A DNA stretch of 64,000 bases from Streptomyces spinoverrucosus (GCF_015712165.1 NZ_JADPZX010000001.1:5592001-5656000), one strand, 5' to 3'. Numbered from the stretch's first letter, positions 14,949 through 24,059 are shown. The notes: generated by a model from the letters alone, not told the origin. Translations and numbers: made by a program.

Positions 14949-15536
14949 CTACTCCGCGGCGGCCCGCCGGTAGACGCACACCTGCGTGCCCGTGGTCGAG
15001 GCGGTCGTCGAGACCAGCTCGAACGCGGTCTTCGTACCGTCCTCCGGGAAGATCGACTTGCCGCCGCCGAGCATCACCGGCATCACGATCAGCCGCAGCT
15101 CGTCCACCAGCTCCTCGCTCAGCAGCGCGCGGACCAGCGTCGGGCTGCCCATGATCAGCAGGGTGCCGTCCTCGGACGCGCGCAGCTTGGCCACGGCCTC
15201 CACGCCGGTCAGGCGCGTGGTGTTGTTCCAGGTGAGGTCGGCGTCGGTGAGGGTGCTGGAGACGACGTACTTGGGCAGGGCGTTCAGCCGGTCCGCGAAG
15301 GGGTCCCCGGCCCGCTCGGGCCACGCCTGCGCCATCACCGACCACGTACGCCGCCCGTACAGCACCGCGTCCGCGTCCGTCAGCGCCGCGTCGAAGGCGC
15401 CGCCCACGACCTCGGGGTCGAAGAACGGGTGTGTCCAGCCGCCGTGCGCGAACCCGCCGTCGGTGTCCTCCTCCGGACCGCCGGGCGCCTGCACGACACC
15501 GTCGATGCTGATGAATGCGGTGGCCACGATGCGCAT
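14949..15536 (-). CDS. Dihydrofolate reductase-like protein (RibD C-terminal family)
   Basis: This 195-aa protein has the DHFR/RibD reductase fold: ATAFISIDGVVQAPGG at the N-terminus, DAVLYGRRTWSVMAQAWP (NADPH-binding helix region), SEDGTLLIMGSPTLVRALL and LIVMPVMLGGGKSIFPEDG. Such stand-alone paralogues are common in Streptomyces and reduce unknown substrates with NADPH. It lies between the MarR/GNAT gene and the secreted hydrolase, with no obvious operon partner. Confidence 0.88.
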   Translation of the reverse strand: MRIVATAFISIDGVVQAPGGPEEDTDGGFAHGGWTHPFFDPEVVGGAFDAALTDADAVLYGRRTWSVMAQAWPERAGDPFADRLNALPKYVVSSTLTDADLTWNNTTRLTGVEAVAKLRASEDGTLLIMGSPTLVRALLSEELVDELRLIVMPVMLGGGKSIFPEDGTKTAFELVSTTASTTGTQVCVYRRAAAE

Positions 15537-15658
15537 GGGAGTCTCTTCCTTCGTTCGATGATCACCGGCTCTCGGCGGTGACGTTCGCTGCGATTCTTAC
15601 GGCGGTAGGACCGGGGAGCGAGCGAAAACTCATCGCCGGCGGCGGATCCGTTCGCGGC

Positions 15659-15694
15659 GGGAATCCGGCCGGGAGCCGTCCCGGCCGGATTCCC
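15659..15694 (-). terminator. Strong hairpin terminator of the secreted hydrolase gene
   Basis: GGGAATCCGGCCGGGA (15659-15674) and TCCCGGCCGGATTCCC (15679-15694) form a perfect 16-bp stem with a 4-nt loop, 15 bp beyond the hydrolase stop codon. It may also insulate the DHFR-like gene promoter. Confidence 0.8.
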
Positions 15695-15709
15695 GGGCGT
15701 CGGATGCCG

Positions 15710-18496
15710 TTACGAGGCGTCGCGCACCGTTCCGGTCAGTGCCGGACCCTGCGGCAGGCCCTCGTCGTCGGCCTGCTGCAGGACGACGTGCTCGGCGGGC
15801 TCGGCGACCTGGTCGCGGATCGTCGGCACGGTGGCCTCCGTGCTCAGCTCACCGGACGGGACCTGTGCGTAGTAGCCGAAGAAGTCCAGCTTCGACAGCG
15901 GGACCTCCCCGTCGGGCACCTCACCGACCCAGTCGCGCAGCCACTCGGGGTCGACGTCCTTGGTGGACAGCTCCGGACGCCCGTCGGTCGGCCGCGCCAG
16001 CAGCGTCGTGCCCAACTCCACGTCCGCGGGCTCGGACAGCGACACCTTCCAGCGCAGCGGCTGTCCCTCGGTGACGTCGTCGGCGACCGGCGTCACGTCG
16101 ACCTTCGGCATCGGGTCGTCGTCGAGGACGGTGACGCCACCGCCGTACGAACCGATGACCGTGCCGCGCACCGCCTTCACCGCCACGTCGTGCGAGACGC
16201 CCCAGGAGAAGCGCTTGTTGCCCTTCACCGTCACCGTCACCTTGGCGCTCTGCTGCCCGGGGCGCAGGGTCACGAGGCGGTGCCGCAGCGCCTGGGTGGC
16301 GGGGTCGGCGACGTACATACGGATCGTGCCGGTGCCCGGGCCGGTGACACGGACGGGCACCTGGTAGGTGCGCTCACCGGAGTCGCCCTCGTCGACCGTC
16401 GTACGGCCGATGTCGACCCGCGTCAGGGCGGTCGGCCGTACCTCGGGGGTGCCGGGGCGCCAGGCGTGGGCGTCCATGAGCCAGGCCTGGCCCGAGCGGG
16501 AACGCGGCGTCAGTTCGAGGGAGTTGACGCGGGACAGGTCGAGACCGGCGTTGCGTGCCGCGGTGAGTGACACGCGGCGCTCCTGCGCCCAGTAGGAGGC
16601 GGTGCGCTCGCTGCCCGGCACGCCGTCCACGCGCACCTGACCGAGCTTGGCGCGCTTGCCGGCCGCGTCGGTGACGGTGACGTCGAGGCGGGTGCCCTTG
16701 CTGTTCGGCGGCACGAACACACGCAGCGCCAGGCTCTGGGCGCCCTTGAGGGAGACGGGCTTCTCGGTCCGCACGCGGGTCACGGCACCCGGCGCGGACC
16801 ACTTGAGCGCGACCGCGCGGCGACCCTGCTCGCGCTCCGGCCACCAGCGCGCGAAGTGCGGTGACGCACCGTTCGTGTCCGGGTCCAGGCAGACGGTACG
16901 CGGGTCCGAGTCGACCGCGTTGCACAGCCGCCCGCCGGTCACCTTCACCTGGCCGTCGGGCAGGAACCCGGCGCCCCGCCCCGCGCCCACCGCGTGCGTG
17001 AGGACGCGGGCGGGATCGGCGGAGGGGGCGCGGCGGCCGGTGCCGTCGATCAGCTGACGCACCCGGTCGTCACCGGCGACGAACAGCCGTGCGGCGGCGG
17101 CGATGTAGGTGGCGCCGGCGCGGTGCTGCTGCCGGGCGGTGAGGCGGGTGGCGGTGCCCGTGGAGCAGACCGGGTCGCGGCTCTCGGGGTCCTCCCAGAA
17201 GTCGTCGCTCGCGGGCGCCTTGGCCTCGCCCGGCGTCCACTCGCTGTTGAAGAAGTTGTGGTTGGCGCCGATCATGTAGACCGAGCTGTGCAGGGCCTTG
17301 CCCCGGCTCACGCCTCGGGTGCCGTCGGCGTACACCTGACCCTGGAGGTCGGAGACGTCGCCGTCGCAGCCCGGCAGGATCGTCAGCGACGGCACGTCCG
17401 GCACCGGGTTCTGGCCGAAGATGGTCGGGCCGATGAGGACGGTGCCGCGGATCGTCCAGCGGGCCCGCCCCGGCTGCCCGTCCTGCCCGGCCGGCGGCGG
17501 GTAGAGGCTGTCCATGGCGGCGCGGGAGACGCCCTCACCGCCGCGGGAGTGACCCACCAGCAGGACGCGGGACAGGTCGGCCTTGGGCGCTTTGCGTACG
17601 GCCGCGGGGGCGCCGGCCGGCCTGGTCGCCCAGTCCGCCCAGCGCGCCAGGTGGGCGCGCACCAGCGAGGAACGGCCCTGCGCGCCCGCGTCCTCGATGC
17701 CGCCGTCCTGGCCGTTGATGCCGTTGGCGGAGATGGAGACCGTGACATAGCCCTGGGAGGCCAGCAGCTTCTGGTCCCTCAGGTAGCCGCGGTGGCTGGG
17801 GATCGGCTTGGCACCGGCGGCGCAGGGCCAGTCGATGGTGACGGCCTCCTCGCCCTGGCCGGGGACGTAGCAGGTGGCGTGCCGGCCGTGCAGGAACAGG
17901 GCCACGGGGCGCTTGCCGGTGGCGCCCCTGGGGGCGACGACGACACCGCGCATCTCGATCGGCTCGCGGTAGCCGGGCAGCCGGATCGGGTCGAGCGTGT
18001 ACTCGCCGGTGGTGGTGGCGAAGCCGCCCGGCCTGCCCGGGTCGACAGCTCCCGCGGGCAGCTGGGGCGGCGGCTGCACGGCACGGGACCGGGCGCCGCC
18101 GCCCGCGACGTCCTCCCGGTCCAGCCGACGCCCACCCGCAAGGACCTGAAGGCCCATCAGGTCGGCGGGCCCGGCGTTCTCCAGCGGCAGCCGGAAGGTA
18201 CGGCCGTCCTCGTCCTGTTCCGGTACGCCGACCAGCCCGTCGTCCGTGTGGAACTCGACCCGCGCGTCACCCGGCGGCACCCGCCTCGGTGAGCGCCACT
18301 CCAGGGTGTTGCCCTCGTCCGTGGTGGTGATCCGCCAGCCGGGCGGCAGTTCACCGCCGTCGTTGTCCGACGCCGTGACGGCACCGGGCGGCCGGGGCGC
18401 GGCCTGGGCCAGGGCGGGCGTCACTCCCGCCAGTGTCACCGCCGCGACAGCGGCGGCCCATATTCTCCGGGCACGTATCAAGAACCCTCTCCTCAA
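15710..18496 (-). CDS. Large secreted alpha/beta-hydrolase with C-terminal beta domains
   Basis: A 928-aa exported protein. The signal peptide has two arginine clusters (MRRGFLIRARR), a hydrophobic core and a likely cut after LAQA. Residues about 180-480 form an alpha/beta-hydrolase with the oxyanion-side FLHGRHATC, the nucleophile elbow GHSRGGEG near residue 317, and a late histidine in GANHNFFNSEW. The C-terminal 250 residues look like beta-sandwich modules, including a Calx-beta-like end (TEGQPLRWKVSLSEPADVEL). The paired cysteines suit an extracellular enzyme. The substrate is unknown; lipase/esterase-type activity is the best guess. It is transcribed alone. Confidence 0.75.
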   Translation of the reverse strand: MRRGFLIRARRIWAAAVAAVTLAGVTPALAQAAPRPPGAVTASDNDGGELPPGWRITTTDEGNTLEWRSPRRVPPGDARVEFHTDDGLVGVPEQDEDGRTFRLPLENAGPADLMGLQVLAGGRRLDREDVAGGGARSRAVQPPPQLPAGAVDPGRPGGFATTTGEYTLDPIRLPGYREPIEMRGVVVAPRGATGKRPVALFLHGRHATCYVPGQGEEAVTIDWPCAAGAKPIPSHRGYLRDQKLLASQGYVTVSISANGINGQDGGIEDAGAQGRSSLVRAHLARWADWATRPAGAPAAVRKAPKADLSRVLLVGHSRGGEGVSRAAMDSLYPPPAGQDGQPGRARWTIRGTVLIGPTIFGQNPVPDVPSLTILPGCDGDVSDLQGQVYADGTRGVSRGKALHSSVYMIGANHNFFNSEWTPGEAKAPASDDFWEDPESRDPVCSTGTATRLTARQQHRAGATYIAAAARLFVAGDDRVRQLIDGTGRRAPSADPARVLTHAVGAGRGAGFLPDGQVKVTGGRLCNAVDSDPRTVCLDPDTNGASPHFARWWPEREQGRRAVALKWSAPGAVTRVRTEKPVSLKGAQSLALRVFVPPNSKGTRLDVTVTDAAGKRAKLGQVRVDGVPGSERTASYWAQERRVSLTAARNAGLDLSRVNSLELTPRSRSGQAWLMDAHAWRPGTPEVRPTALTRVDIGRTTVDEGDSGERTYQVPVRVTGPGTGTIRMYVADPATQALRHRLVTLRPGQQSAKVTVTVKGNKRFSWGVSHDVAVKAVRGTVIGSYGGGVTVLDDDPMPKVDVTPVADDVTEGQPLRWKVSLSEPADVELGTTLLARPTDGRPELSTKDVDPEWLRDWVGEVPDGEVPLSKLDFFGYYAQVPSGELSTEATVPTIRDQVAEPAEHVVLQQADDEGLPQGPALTGTVRDAS

Positions 18497-18620
18497 CTCC
18501 TCGAACCGGAGACGCCGTTGTCGCGGTCGCCTCTCGTGCAGGAGGAGGCTGTGGAGGTTCTGTGGGTTGCCCGGGCGCGGGGAACCGGCCTCGATGAGGC
18601 CGATCCCGTCGAGGTCATTC

Positions 18621-18640
18621 TGTAACTACTAGTATGTACA
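18621..18640. promoter_or_regulatory. Imperfect dyad upstream of the tautomerase gene
   Basis: TGTAACTACTAGTATGTACA has the perfect core TACTAGTA with flanking TGTA/TACA arms. It lies between the divergent hydrolase and tautomerase genes and looks like a regulator site or part of a promoter. Confidence 0.35.
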
Positions 18641-18686
18641 GTCGGGGGCTCGTGCAGGGCCCCTGTGGCGCACAGAGAGGACTGCC

Positions 18687-19073
18687 ATGCCGCTGGTCCG
18701 CATAGACGCACTCGGAACAGATGTGACGCACCTTCAGGCGATCGGCGACGCCGTGCACGAGGCCCTGATGGAGACCCTTGGCATCCCGCCCGACGACTAC
18801 TTCCAGATCCTGACGGCCCACGACGGCACGCACGGCACCCTCCGCTACGGCGACTACCTCGGAGTGCGCCGCGACGCCGGAATCGTCTACATCGCCATAA
18901 CGCTCCGCGCGGGCCGCGAACCGGACAGGAAACGGGCGTTGTACCGCCGTATCGCCGAACTCGCCGAGACACATGCGGGAGTCGAACCCCGCAACGTCTT
19001 CGTCACCCTCACCGAGAACGGGGACGCCGACTGGTCTCTGGGGTACGGGGAGGCGCAGTACGCGCCGCGGTGA
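18687..19073 (+). CDS. Tautomerase/MIF-superfamily protein
   Basis: This 128-aa protein starts MPLVRIDALG; the proline right after the initiator Met is the catalytic base of the 4-oxalocrotonate tautomerase superfamily. LQAIGDAVHEALMETLGIPP and VYIAITLRAGREPDRKRALY match the usual beta-alpha-beta repeat. Family members act on small keto/enol acids. A GAGAGGA site precedes the ATG. The gene is short and isolated, with no pathway partners visible. Confidence 0.85.
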   Translation: MPLVRIDALGTDVTHLQAIGDAVHEALMETLGIPPDDYFQILTAHDGTHGTLRYGDYLGVRRDAGIVYIAITLRAGREPDRKRALYRRIAELAETHAGVEPRNVFVTLTENGDADWSLGYGEAQYAPR

Positions 19074-19088
19074 AGCGGGGGGTTGCCC

Positions 19089-20135
19089 TCAGCTCCGCGG
19101 CGCCCCCGTGGACCCCCGCACCATCAACTCCCCCCGCACCGTGGCGATCCCACCCGGCGGCGGCTCCTCGCGGCCCATGGCGATCCGTCCCGCCCGTGCC
19201 CCCGCCTCCGCCAACGGCAGCCGCACCGTTGTCAGCGCGGGCACCGCGTCGATGCTGAACGGCAGGTCGTCGAACCCGGCGACCGAGACGTCCTCCGGGA
19301 TCCGCCGCCCCGACTCCCGCAGCGCGGCGCACGCCCCCAGCGCCACGGAGTCGTTGGCGGCGACCACGGCCGTGAGGGACGGGTCGCGGCGCAGCAGCTC
19401 CAGCGTGGCCTCGTAGCCGGACCGGCGGTCGTAGCGGCCGTGGACCGTCCAGCGCGGGTCCTCCGGGATCCCCGCCGCCTCCAGCGCGGCCCGGTGCCCC
19501 TCCAGCCGGTGCCGGGTCGTGGTCCGTTCCTCCGGTCCCGCGATGTAGCCGAGCCGTCGGTGGCCGAGACCGATCAGATGCTCCGTCAACTGCCGTCCGC
19601 CGCCCCGGTTGTCGAAGGTCAGCGCCACCGCCCGGGTCTCCGGCGCCGGCGGCCGCCCGCACAGCACGACCCGCGTCCCGGCCTCGGTCAGCTTGCGCAG
19701 CTTCGCCGACACCGCCGCCACATGCGCGGCGTTCTCGACGGCACCACCGGTGAGGACGACGGCCGCGGCGCGCTGCCGCTGCAACAGGGTCAGGTACGTC
19801 AGTTCGCGCTCGGGGGAGCCGCCCGTGTTGCACACGACCGCCAGCCGTTCGCCGCCCGCTCTGCCGCCCGGACCGCCGATCTCCGACTGGATCGCGCTCG
19901 CCATGATCCCGAAGAAGGGGTCGGCGATGTCGTTCACCAGGATGCCGACCAGGTCGGAGGTGGCCGCGGCGAGCGCGCTGGCGGGGCCGTTGAGGACGTA
20001 GTCCAGCTCGTCGACCGCCTTGAGCACCCGCTCGCGGGTGGATGCGGCCACCGGGTAGTTCCCGTTCAGCACGCGCGACACCGTCGCGGGCGAGACCTGG
20101 GCGCGGGCCGCCACGTCCGCCAGGGTCACCGTCAT
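19089..20135 (-). CDS. LacI-family regulator of the adjacent sugar operon
   Basis: This 348-aa protein starts at ATG 20135, preceded by CCGGAGGACG. The HTH (LADVAARAQVSPATVSRVLN) plus hinge region are followed by a periplasmic-binding-like domain (VGILVNDIADPFFGIMASAI, GLGHRRLGYIAGPEER, VAANDSVALGACAAL, VAGFDDLPFSID). It is divergent from the oxidoreductase/DUF993/isomerase operon and a LacI-type palindrome (AAGCGCTT) lies between them, so it very likely represses that operon until the sugar-derived inducer binds. Confidence 0.88.
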   Translation of the reverse strand: MTVTLADVAARAQVSPATVSRVLNGNYPVAASTRERVLKAVDELDYVLNGPASALAAATSDLVGILVNDIADPFFGIMASAIQSEIGGPGGRAGGERLAVVCNTGGSPERELTYLTLLQRQRAAAVVLTGGAVENAAHVAAVSAKLRKLTEAGTRVVLCGRPPAPETRAVALTFDNRGGGRQLTEHLIGLGHRRLGYIAGPEERTTTRHRLEGHRAALEAAGIPEDPRWTVHGRYDRRSGYEATLELLRRDPSLTAVVAANDSVALGACAALRESGRRIPEDVSVAGFDDLPFSIDAVPALTTVRLPLAEAGARAGRIAMGREEPPPGGIATVRGELMVRGSTGAPRS

Positions 20136-20273
20136 CTCGTCGTCCTCCGGTAGCGCGTCCTGTGTCTTTCCGCGTTGACCATAAGGCCACCGAACCTCGT
20201 TGTTCGCCCCCTCGAACAACTCAAGAAGGTCACACCCTTGTCCGGACCCTTGCTCAGAGGCTAGCTTCTCCGT

Positions 20274-20287
20274 AGAAAGCGCTTACT
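20274..20287. promoter_or_regulatory. LacI-type operator
   Basis: AGAAAGCGCTTACT contains the perfect AAGCGCTT palindrome with the central CG step that LacI-family hinge helices recognise. It sits 42 bp upstream of the oxidoreductase GTG and 139 bp from the regulator start. Confidence 0.65.
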
Positions 20288-20328
20288 GAATGGCTTACTG
20301 CCTACTAGTCGCAGCGAGAGGGACCCAC

Positions 20329-21480
20329 GTGAACCGCAAGACGGTGCGTATCGCCATGAACGGCGTGACCGGGCGCATGGGCTATCGCCAGCACCTCGTC
20401 CGCTCCATCCTGGCCCTCCGTGAACAGGGCGGCCTCGACCTCGGCGACGGCACCGTGCTGTGGCCCGAGCCCATCCTCGTCGGCCGCCGCGAGCACGCCC
20501 TGCGGGCGCTCGCCGACCGGCACGACCTGGAGCACATCTCCACGGACGTCGACACGGTCCTCGCCGACCCGACCGTGGACATCTACTTCGACGCCCAGGT
20601 CACCTCCGCCCGCGAGGAGGCCATCAAGAAGGCGATAGCGGCCGGCAAGCACGTCTACACCGAGAAGCCGACGGCCACCGGACTGGAGGGCGCGCTGGAG
20701 CTGGCCCGCCTCGCGCAGAACGCGGGCATCAAGCACGGCGTCGTCCAGGACAAGCTGTTCCTGCCCGGCCTGCTGAAGCTGAAGCGGCTCATCGACGGCG
20801 GCTTCTTCGGCCGCATCCTGTCCGTGCGCGGCGAGTTCGGCTACTGGGTCTTCGAGGGCGACTGGCAGCCCGCCCAGCGCCCGTCGTGGAACTACCGCGC
20901 CGAGGACGGCGGCGGCATCGTCGTGGACATGTTCCCGCACTGGGAGTACGTCCTGCACGAGCTGTTCGGGCGGGTGAGGTCCGTCCAGGCCGTCGCCACC
21001 ACCCACATCCCGCAGCGCTGGGACGAGAGCGGCAAGCCCTACGACGCCACCGCCGACGACGCCGCGTACGGCATCTTCGAACTCGACGGCGGGATCATCG
21101 CCCAGATCAACTCGTCCTGGGCCGTGCGCGTCAACCGGGACGAGCTGGTCGAGTTCCAGGTGGACGGCACCGAGGGCTCGGCGGTCGCGGGCCTGCGCAA
21201 CTGCCGCGTCCAGCACCGCAGCGCCACCCCCAAGCCGGTGTGGAACCCGGACATCCCGGCCACCTACGCCTTCCGCGACCAGTGGCAGGAGGTGCCGGAC
21301 AACACCGAGTTCGACAACGGTTTCAAGGCCCAGTGGGAACTGTTCCTGCGGCACGTCTACGCCGACGCCCCCTACCACTGGGACCTGCTCGCCGGCGCCC
21401 GCGGCGTCCAGCTCGCCGAACTGGGCCTGAGGTCCTCGACCGAGGGCCGCCGTCTCGACGTACCGGAGATCGCGCCGTGA
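20329..21480 (+). CDS. Gfo/Idh/MocA-family oxidoreductase
   Basis: This 383-aa NAD(P)-dependent sugar dehydrogenase starts at GTG 20329 (MNRKTVRIAMNGVTGRMGYR, with the nucleotide-binding glycines). The family signature HVYTEKPTA is present. The C-terminal half (GGGIVVDMFPHWEYVLHELF, then FELDGGIIAQINSSWAVRVN) forms the substrate-binding sheet. It is the first gene of a LacI-controlled operon, overlapping the next gene by 4 bp. Together with DUF993 and a sugar isomerase it probably oxidises a sugar or cyclitol; the identity is unknown. Confidence 0.88.
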   Translation: MNRKTVRIAMNGVTGRMGYRQHLVRSILALREQGGLDLGDGTVLWPEPILVGRREHALRALADRHDLEHISTDVDTVLADPTVDIYFDAQVTSAREEAIKKAIAAGKHVYTEKPTATGLEGALELARLAQNAGIKHGVVQDKLFLPGLLKLKRLIDGGFFGRILSVRGEFGYWVFEGDWQPAQRPSWNYRAEDGGGIVVDMFPHWEYVLHELFGRVRSVQAVATTHIPQRWDESGKPYDATADDAAYGIFELDGGIIAQINSSWAVRVNRDELVEFQVDGTEGSAVAGLRNCRVQHRSATPKPVWNPDIPATYAFRDQWQEVPDNTEFDNGFKAQWELFLRHVYADAPYHWDLLAGARGVQLAELGLRSSTEGRRLDVPEIAP

Positions 21481-22628
21481 CCATCCGACTCCCTGACGCA
21501 CACGGGGGCCTGCGCACCTACGAACCCCGTTCCGAGCCCCTCGCCGTCGCCCCCGGCGCGGCCTTCTCCAGCCGTACGGTCTTCTCCGCCGCCCATGTCG
21601 TCGCCGACCCGTTCGCCGACGTCACCCCGGACTCGCCCGCCGCGATCGACTGGGACGCCACGCTCGCCTTCCGCCGCCATCTGTGGTCCCACGGGCTCGG
21701 CGTCGCCGAGGCGATGGACACCGCCCAGCGGGGGATGGGCCTGGACTGGGCCGGAGCGGCCGAACTCATCCGCCGGTCCGCTGCGGAGGCCAAGGCGGTC
21801 GGCGGCCGGATCGCCTGCGGTGTGGGCACCGACCAGATCGCCGCCGGGTCGCTGGGGCAGGTCCGCGCGGCGTACGAGGAGCAGCTCGCGGTCGTGGAGG
21901 AGTCCGGCGCCCAGGCGATCCTGATGGCCTCGCGGGCCCTGTGCTCCGCCGCGACCGGCCCCGAGGACTACCTGGAGGTGTACGGCCACCTGCTGCGCCA
22001 GACCTCCGAGCCGGTGATCCTGCACTGGCTCGGCCCGATGTTCGACCCGGCGCTGGAGGGCTACTGGGGCTCACCGGACCTCGACGCGGCCACGGACGTC
22101 TTCCTCGACGTCATCGCGGCCCACCCGGACAAGGTCGACGGCGTCAAGATCTCCCTGCTGGACGCCCAGCGCGAGATCGACCTGCGCCGACGGCTGCCGA
22201 ACGGCGTCCGCTGCTACACCGGCGACGACTTCAACTACCCCGAGCTGATCGCGGGCGACGAGCAGGGCTTCAGCCACGCCCTGCTCGGCATCTTCGACCC
22301 GCTGGGCCCGCTGGCGGCCCAGGCGGTACGGGTCCTGGACACCGGCGACGTGAACGGTTTCCGCGCGCTGCTCGACCCTACCGTCGAACTGTCCCGGCAC
22401 CTCTTCCGGCCCCCGACCCGTTTCTACAAGACCGGCGTGGTCTTCCTGGCCTGGCTGGCCGGCCACCAGACACACTTCACCATGGTCGGCGGCCTCCAGT
22501 CGGCCCGCTCCCTGCCGCACTTCGCCCGCGCCTACGAACTCGCCGACGGTCTGGGCCTGTTCCCCGACCCGAAGCTGGCGGAGGAGCGGATGAAGACCCT
22601 GCTCGCGCTGTACGGGGTGACGCAGTGA
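21477..22628 (+). CDS. DUF993 protein, dihydrodipicolinate-synthase-like aldolase fold
   Basis: This 383-aa protein starts at GTG 21477, overlapping the oxidoreductase stop. It has TIM-barrel features of the DapA superfamily (SGAQAILMASRALCSAATGP, EPVILHWLGPMFDPALEGYW) and a lysine in KVDGVKISLLD at the place of the Schiff-base lysine. DUF993 genes accompany oxidoreductase and isomerase genes in actinobacterial sugar operons, so it may cleave or dehydrate the oxidised product. No experimental function is known to me. Confidence 0.8.
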   Translation: MTIRLPDAHGGLRTYEPRSEPLAVAPGAAFSSRTVFSAAHVVADPFADVTPDSPAAIDWDATLAFRRHLWSHGLGVAEAMDTAQRGMGLDWAGAAELIRRSAAEAKAVGGRIACGVGTDQIAAGSLGQVRAAYEEQLAVVEESGAQAILMASRALCSAATGPEDYLEVYGHLLRQTSEPVILHWLGPMFDPALEGYWGSPDLDAATDVFLDVIAAHPDKVDGVKISLLDAQREIDLRRRLPNGVRCYTGDDFNYPELIAGDEQGFSHALLGIFDPLGPLAAQAVRVLDTGDVNGFRALLDPTVELSRHLFRPPTRFYKTGVVFLAWLAGHQTHFTMVGGLQSARSLPHFARAYELADGLGLFPDPKLAEERMKTLLALYGVTQ

Positions 22629-23461
22629 GCGCCGCACTCGAGCGTTTCAGCATCAACCAGATGACCGTGAAGCAGCTGAGCCTGCCCGAACTGGTCGAGG
22701 CGTGCGTCCAGTTGGAGATCGGCAACGTGGGCCTGTGGCGCGAGCCGGTCCAGTCGTACGGTCTGGAGGCGACCGCCAAGCTGGTCCGGGACGCGGGACT
22801 GACGGTGACGACGTTGTGCCGCGGCGGCTTCTTCACCGCGATCGACCCGCAGGAGCGGGCCGGCGCCCTGGCCGACAACCGGCGCGCGATCGACGAGGCG
22901 GCGACGCTGGGCACGGACACCCTGGTCCTGGTCTCCGGCGGCCTGCCGCCGGGCTTCAAGGACCTGCACGGCGCGCGGGAACGCATCGCGGACGCGCTCG
23001 CGGAACTGGGCCCGTACGCGCAGCGGCACGGCGTACGCCTCGCGATCGAGCCGCTGCACCCGATGTACGCCTCCGACCGCTGCGTGGTCTCCACCCTCAC
23101 GCAGGCCCTCGACCTCGCGGAACGCTTCCCCGCGCAGCAGGTCGGCGTCACCGTGGACACGTACCACATCTGGTGGGACGACACGGCCCCGGAGCAGATC
23201 GCCCGGGCCGGCGCCGGCGGCCGTATCCACACCTTCCAACTCGCCGACTGGACCACCCCGTTGCCGGAGGGTGTCCTGAACGGCCGCGGTCAGATCGGCG
23301 ACGGCTCGATCGACATGCGGGAGTGGAAGGGATACGTGGATGCGGCCGGGTACTCCGGGCCGATCGAGGTGGAGCTCTTCAACGAGGGGCTGTGGGCGCG
23401 GGACGGGCGGGAGGTGCTGACGGAGACCGCGCAGAGGTTCGTACGGAACGTGATGTCGTGA
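22625..23461 (+). CDS. Sugar phosphate isomerase/epimerase (IolE/IolI-like TIM barrel)
   Basis: This 278-aa protein starts at GTG 22625, overlapping the DUF993 stop. The metal-site pattern of the xylose-isomerase-like family is complete: GVRLAIEPLHPMYASDRCV, VGVTVDTYHIWWDD, GRIHTFQLADWTTPLPEG and GPIEVELFNEGLW with the terminal Glu. As the last gene of the operon it probably interconverts the keto-sugar made by the oxidoreductase. A perfect terminator hairpin follows within 10 bp. Confidence 0.85.
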   Translation: MSAALERFSINQMTVKQLSLPELVEACVQLEIGNVGLWREPVQSYGLEATAKLVRDAGLTVTTLCRGGFFTAIDPQERAGALADNRRAIDEAATLGTDTLVLVSGGLPPGFKDLHGARERIADALAELGPYAQRHGVRLAIEPLHPMYASDRCVVSTLTQALDLAERFPAQQVGVTVDTYHIWWDDTAPEQIARAGAGGRIHTFQLADWTTPLPEGVLNGRGQIGDGSIDMREWKGYVDAAGYSGPIEVELFNEGLWARDGREVLTETAQRFVRNVMS

Positions 23462-23469
23462 GTCGGAGA

Positions 23470-23509
23470 CCGGCCCGGCCCGGGATCGAGTGGTCCCGGG
23501 CCGGGCCGG
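23470..23509 (+). terminator. Terminator of the sugar operon
   Basis: CCGGCCCGGCCCGGGA pairs perfectly (16 bp) with TCCCGGGCCGGGCCGG around an 8-nt loop, starting 9 bp after the isomerase stop. Confidence 0.8.
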
Positions 23510-23512
23510 ATC

Positions 23513-23544
23513 CGTCAGCCGGTCAGCCGGTCAGCCGGTCAGCC
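23513..23544. repeat. Short 8-bp tandem repeat
   Basis: Four successive units of (C/G)GTCAGCC lie between the terminator and the stop of the converging carboxymuconolactone-decarboxylase gene. This looks like a slippage tract with no coding role. Confidence 0.6.
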
Positions 23545-23573
23545 GATTCGGCCGGTCGGCCGAGCGCGGCGGC

Positions 23574-24059
23574 TCAGCTCGTCATGGCGGCGAACATGCC
23601 GGGCTCGTAGGAGCCGCCCTTCTGGTGCACGATCACGGCGAGCCGGTTGGCCGCGTTGATCAGGGCGACCAGGGCGACCAGCGCGGCGACCTGGTCGTCG
23701 TCGTAGTGCTTGCGCACCTGGTCCCAGGTCTCGTCGGACACGCCCTGGTGGGCGTCGGCGAGCCGGGTGCCCTCCTCGGCGAGCGCCAGCGCGGCCTGCT
23801 CGGCCTCGGTGAACACGGTGGACTCGCGCCAGGCGGCGACCAGGTTGAGCCGGACGGCGGTCTCACCGGCGGCCGCGGCCTCCTTGGTGTGCATGTCGAC
23901 GCAGTGGCCGCAGCCGTTGATCTGGCTGGCCCGCAGGGACACCAGTTCCTGCGTGGACCTCGGCAGCGTCGACTGGTGGATCAGCAGGCCGGCGCCTGCG
24001 AACCGCTTGGCGAACCTGGCGGCGAGCTCGTTCTCGAACAAGTTGAATCGGGCGTCCAT
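23574..24059 (-). CDS. Carboxymuconolactone decarboxylase/AhpD-like protein
   Basis: This 161-aa protein starts at ATG 24059. The redox/metal motif INGCGHCVDMHTKEA contains the CxxC with the following histidine typical of the AhpD-like alkylhydroperoxidase/CMD family; the C-terminal ALINAANRLAVIVHQK is also characteristic. It is divergent from an ECF41 sigma-factor gene. In that group the partner is typically a CMD, oxidoreductase or epimerase (COE) gene controlled by the sigma factor, and an ECF41-like promoter lies upstream (24101-24127). Its substrate is unknown. Confidence 0.88.
   Translation of the reverse strand: MDARFNLFENELAARFAKRFAGAGLLIHQSTLPRSTQELVSLRASQINGCGHCVDMHTKEAAAAGETAVRLNLVAAWRESTVFTEAEQAALALAEEGTRLADAHQGVSDETWDQVRKHYDDDQVAALVALVALINAANRLAVIVHQKGGSYEPGMFAAMTS

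Noticed and set aside
23513..23544. Tandem 8-bp units as a possible CRISPR array
   Set aside because: Units are contiguous with no spacers and too short; this is simple slippage DNA.
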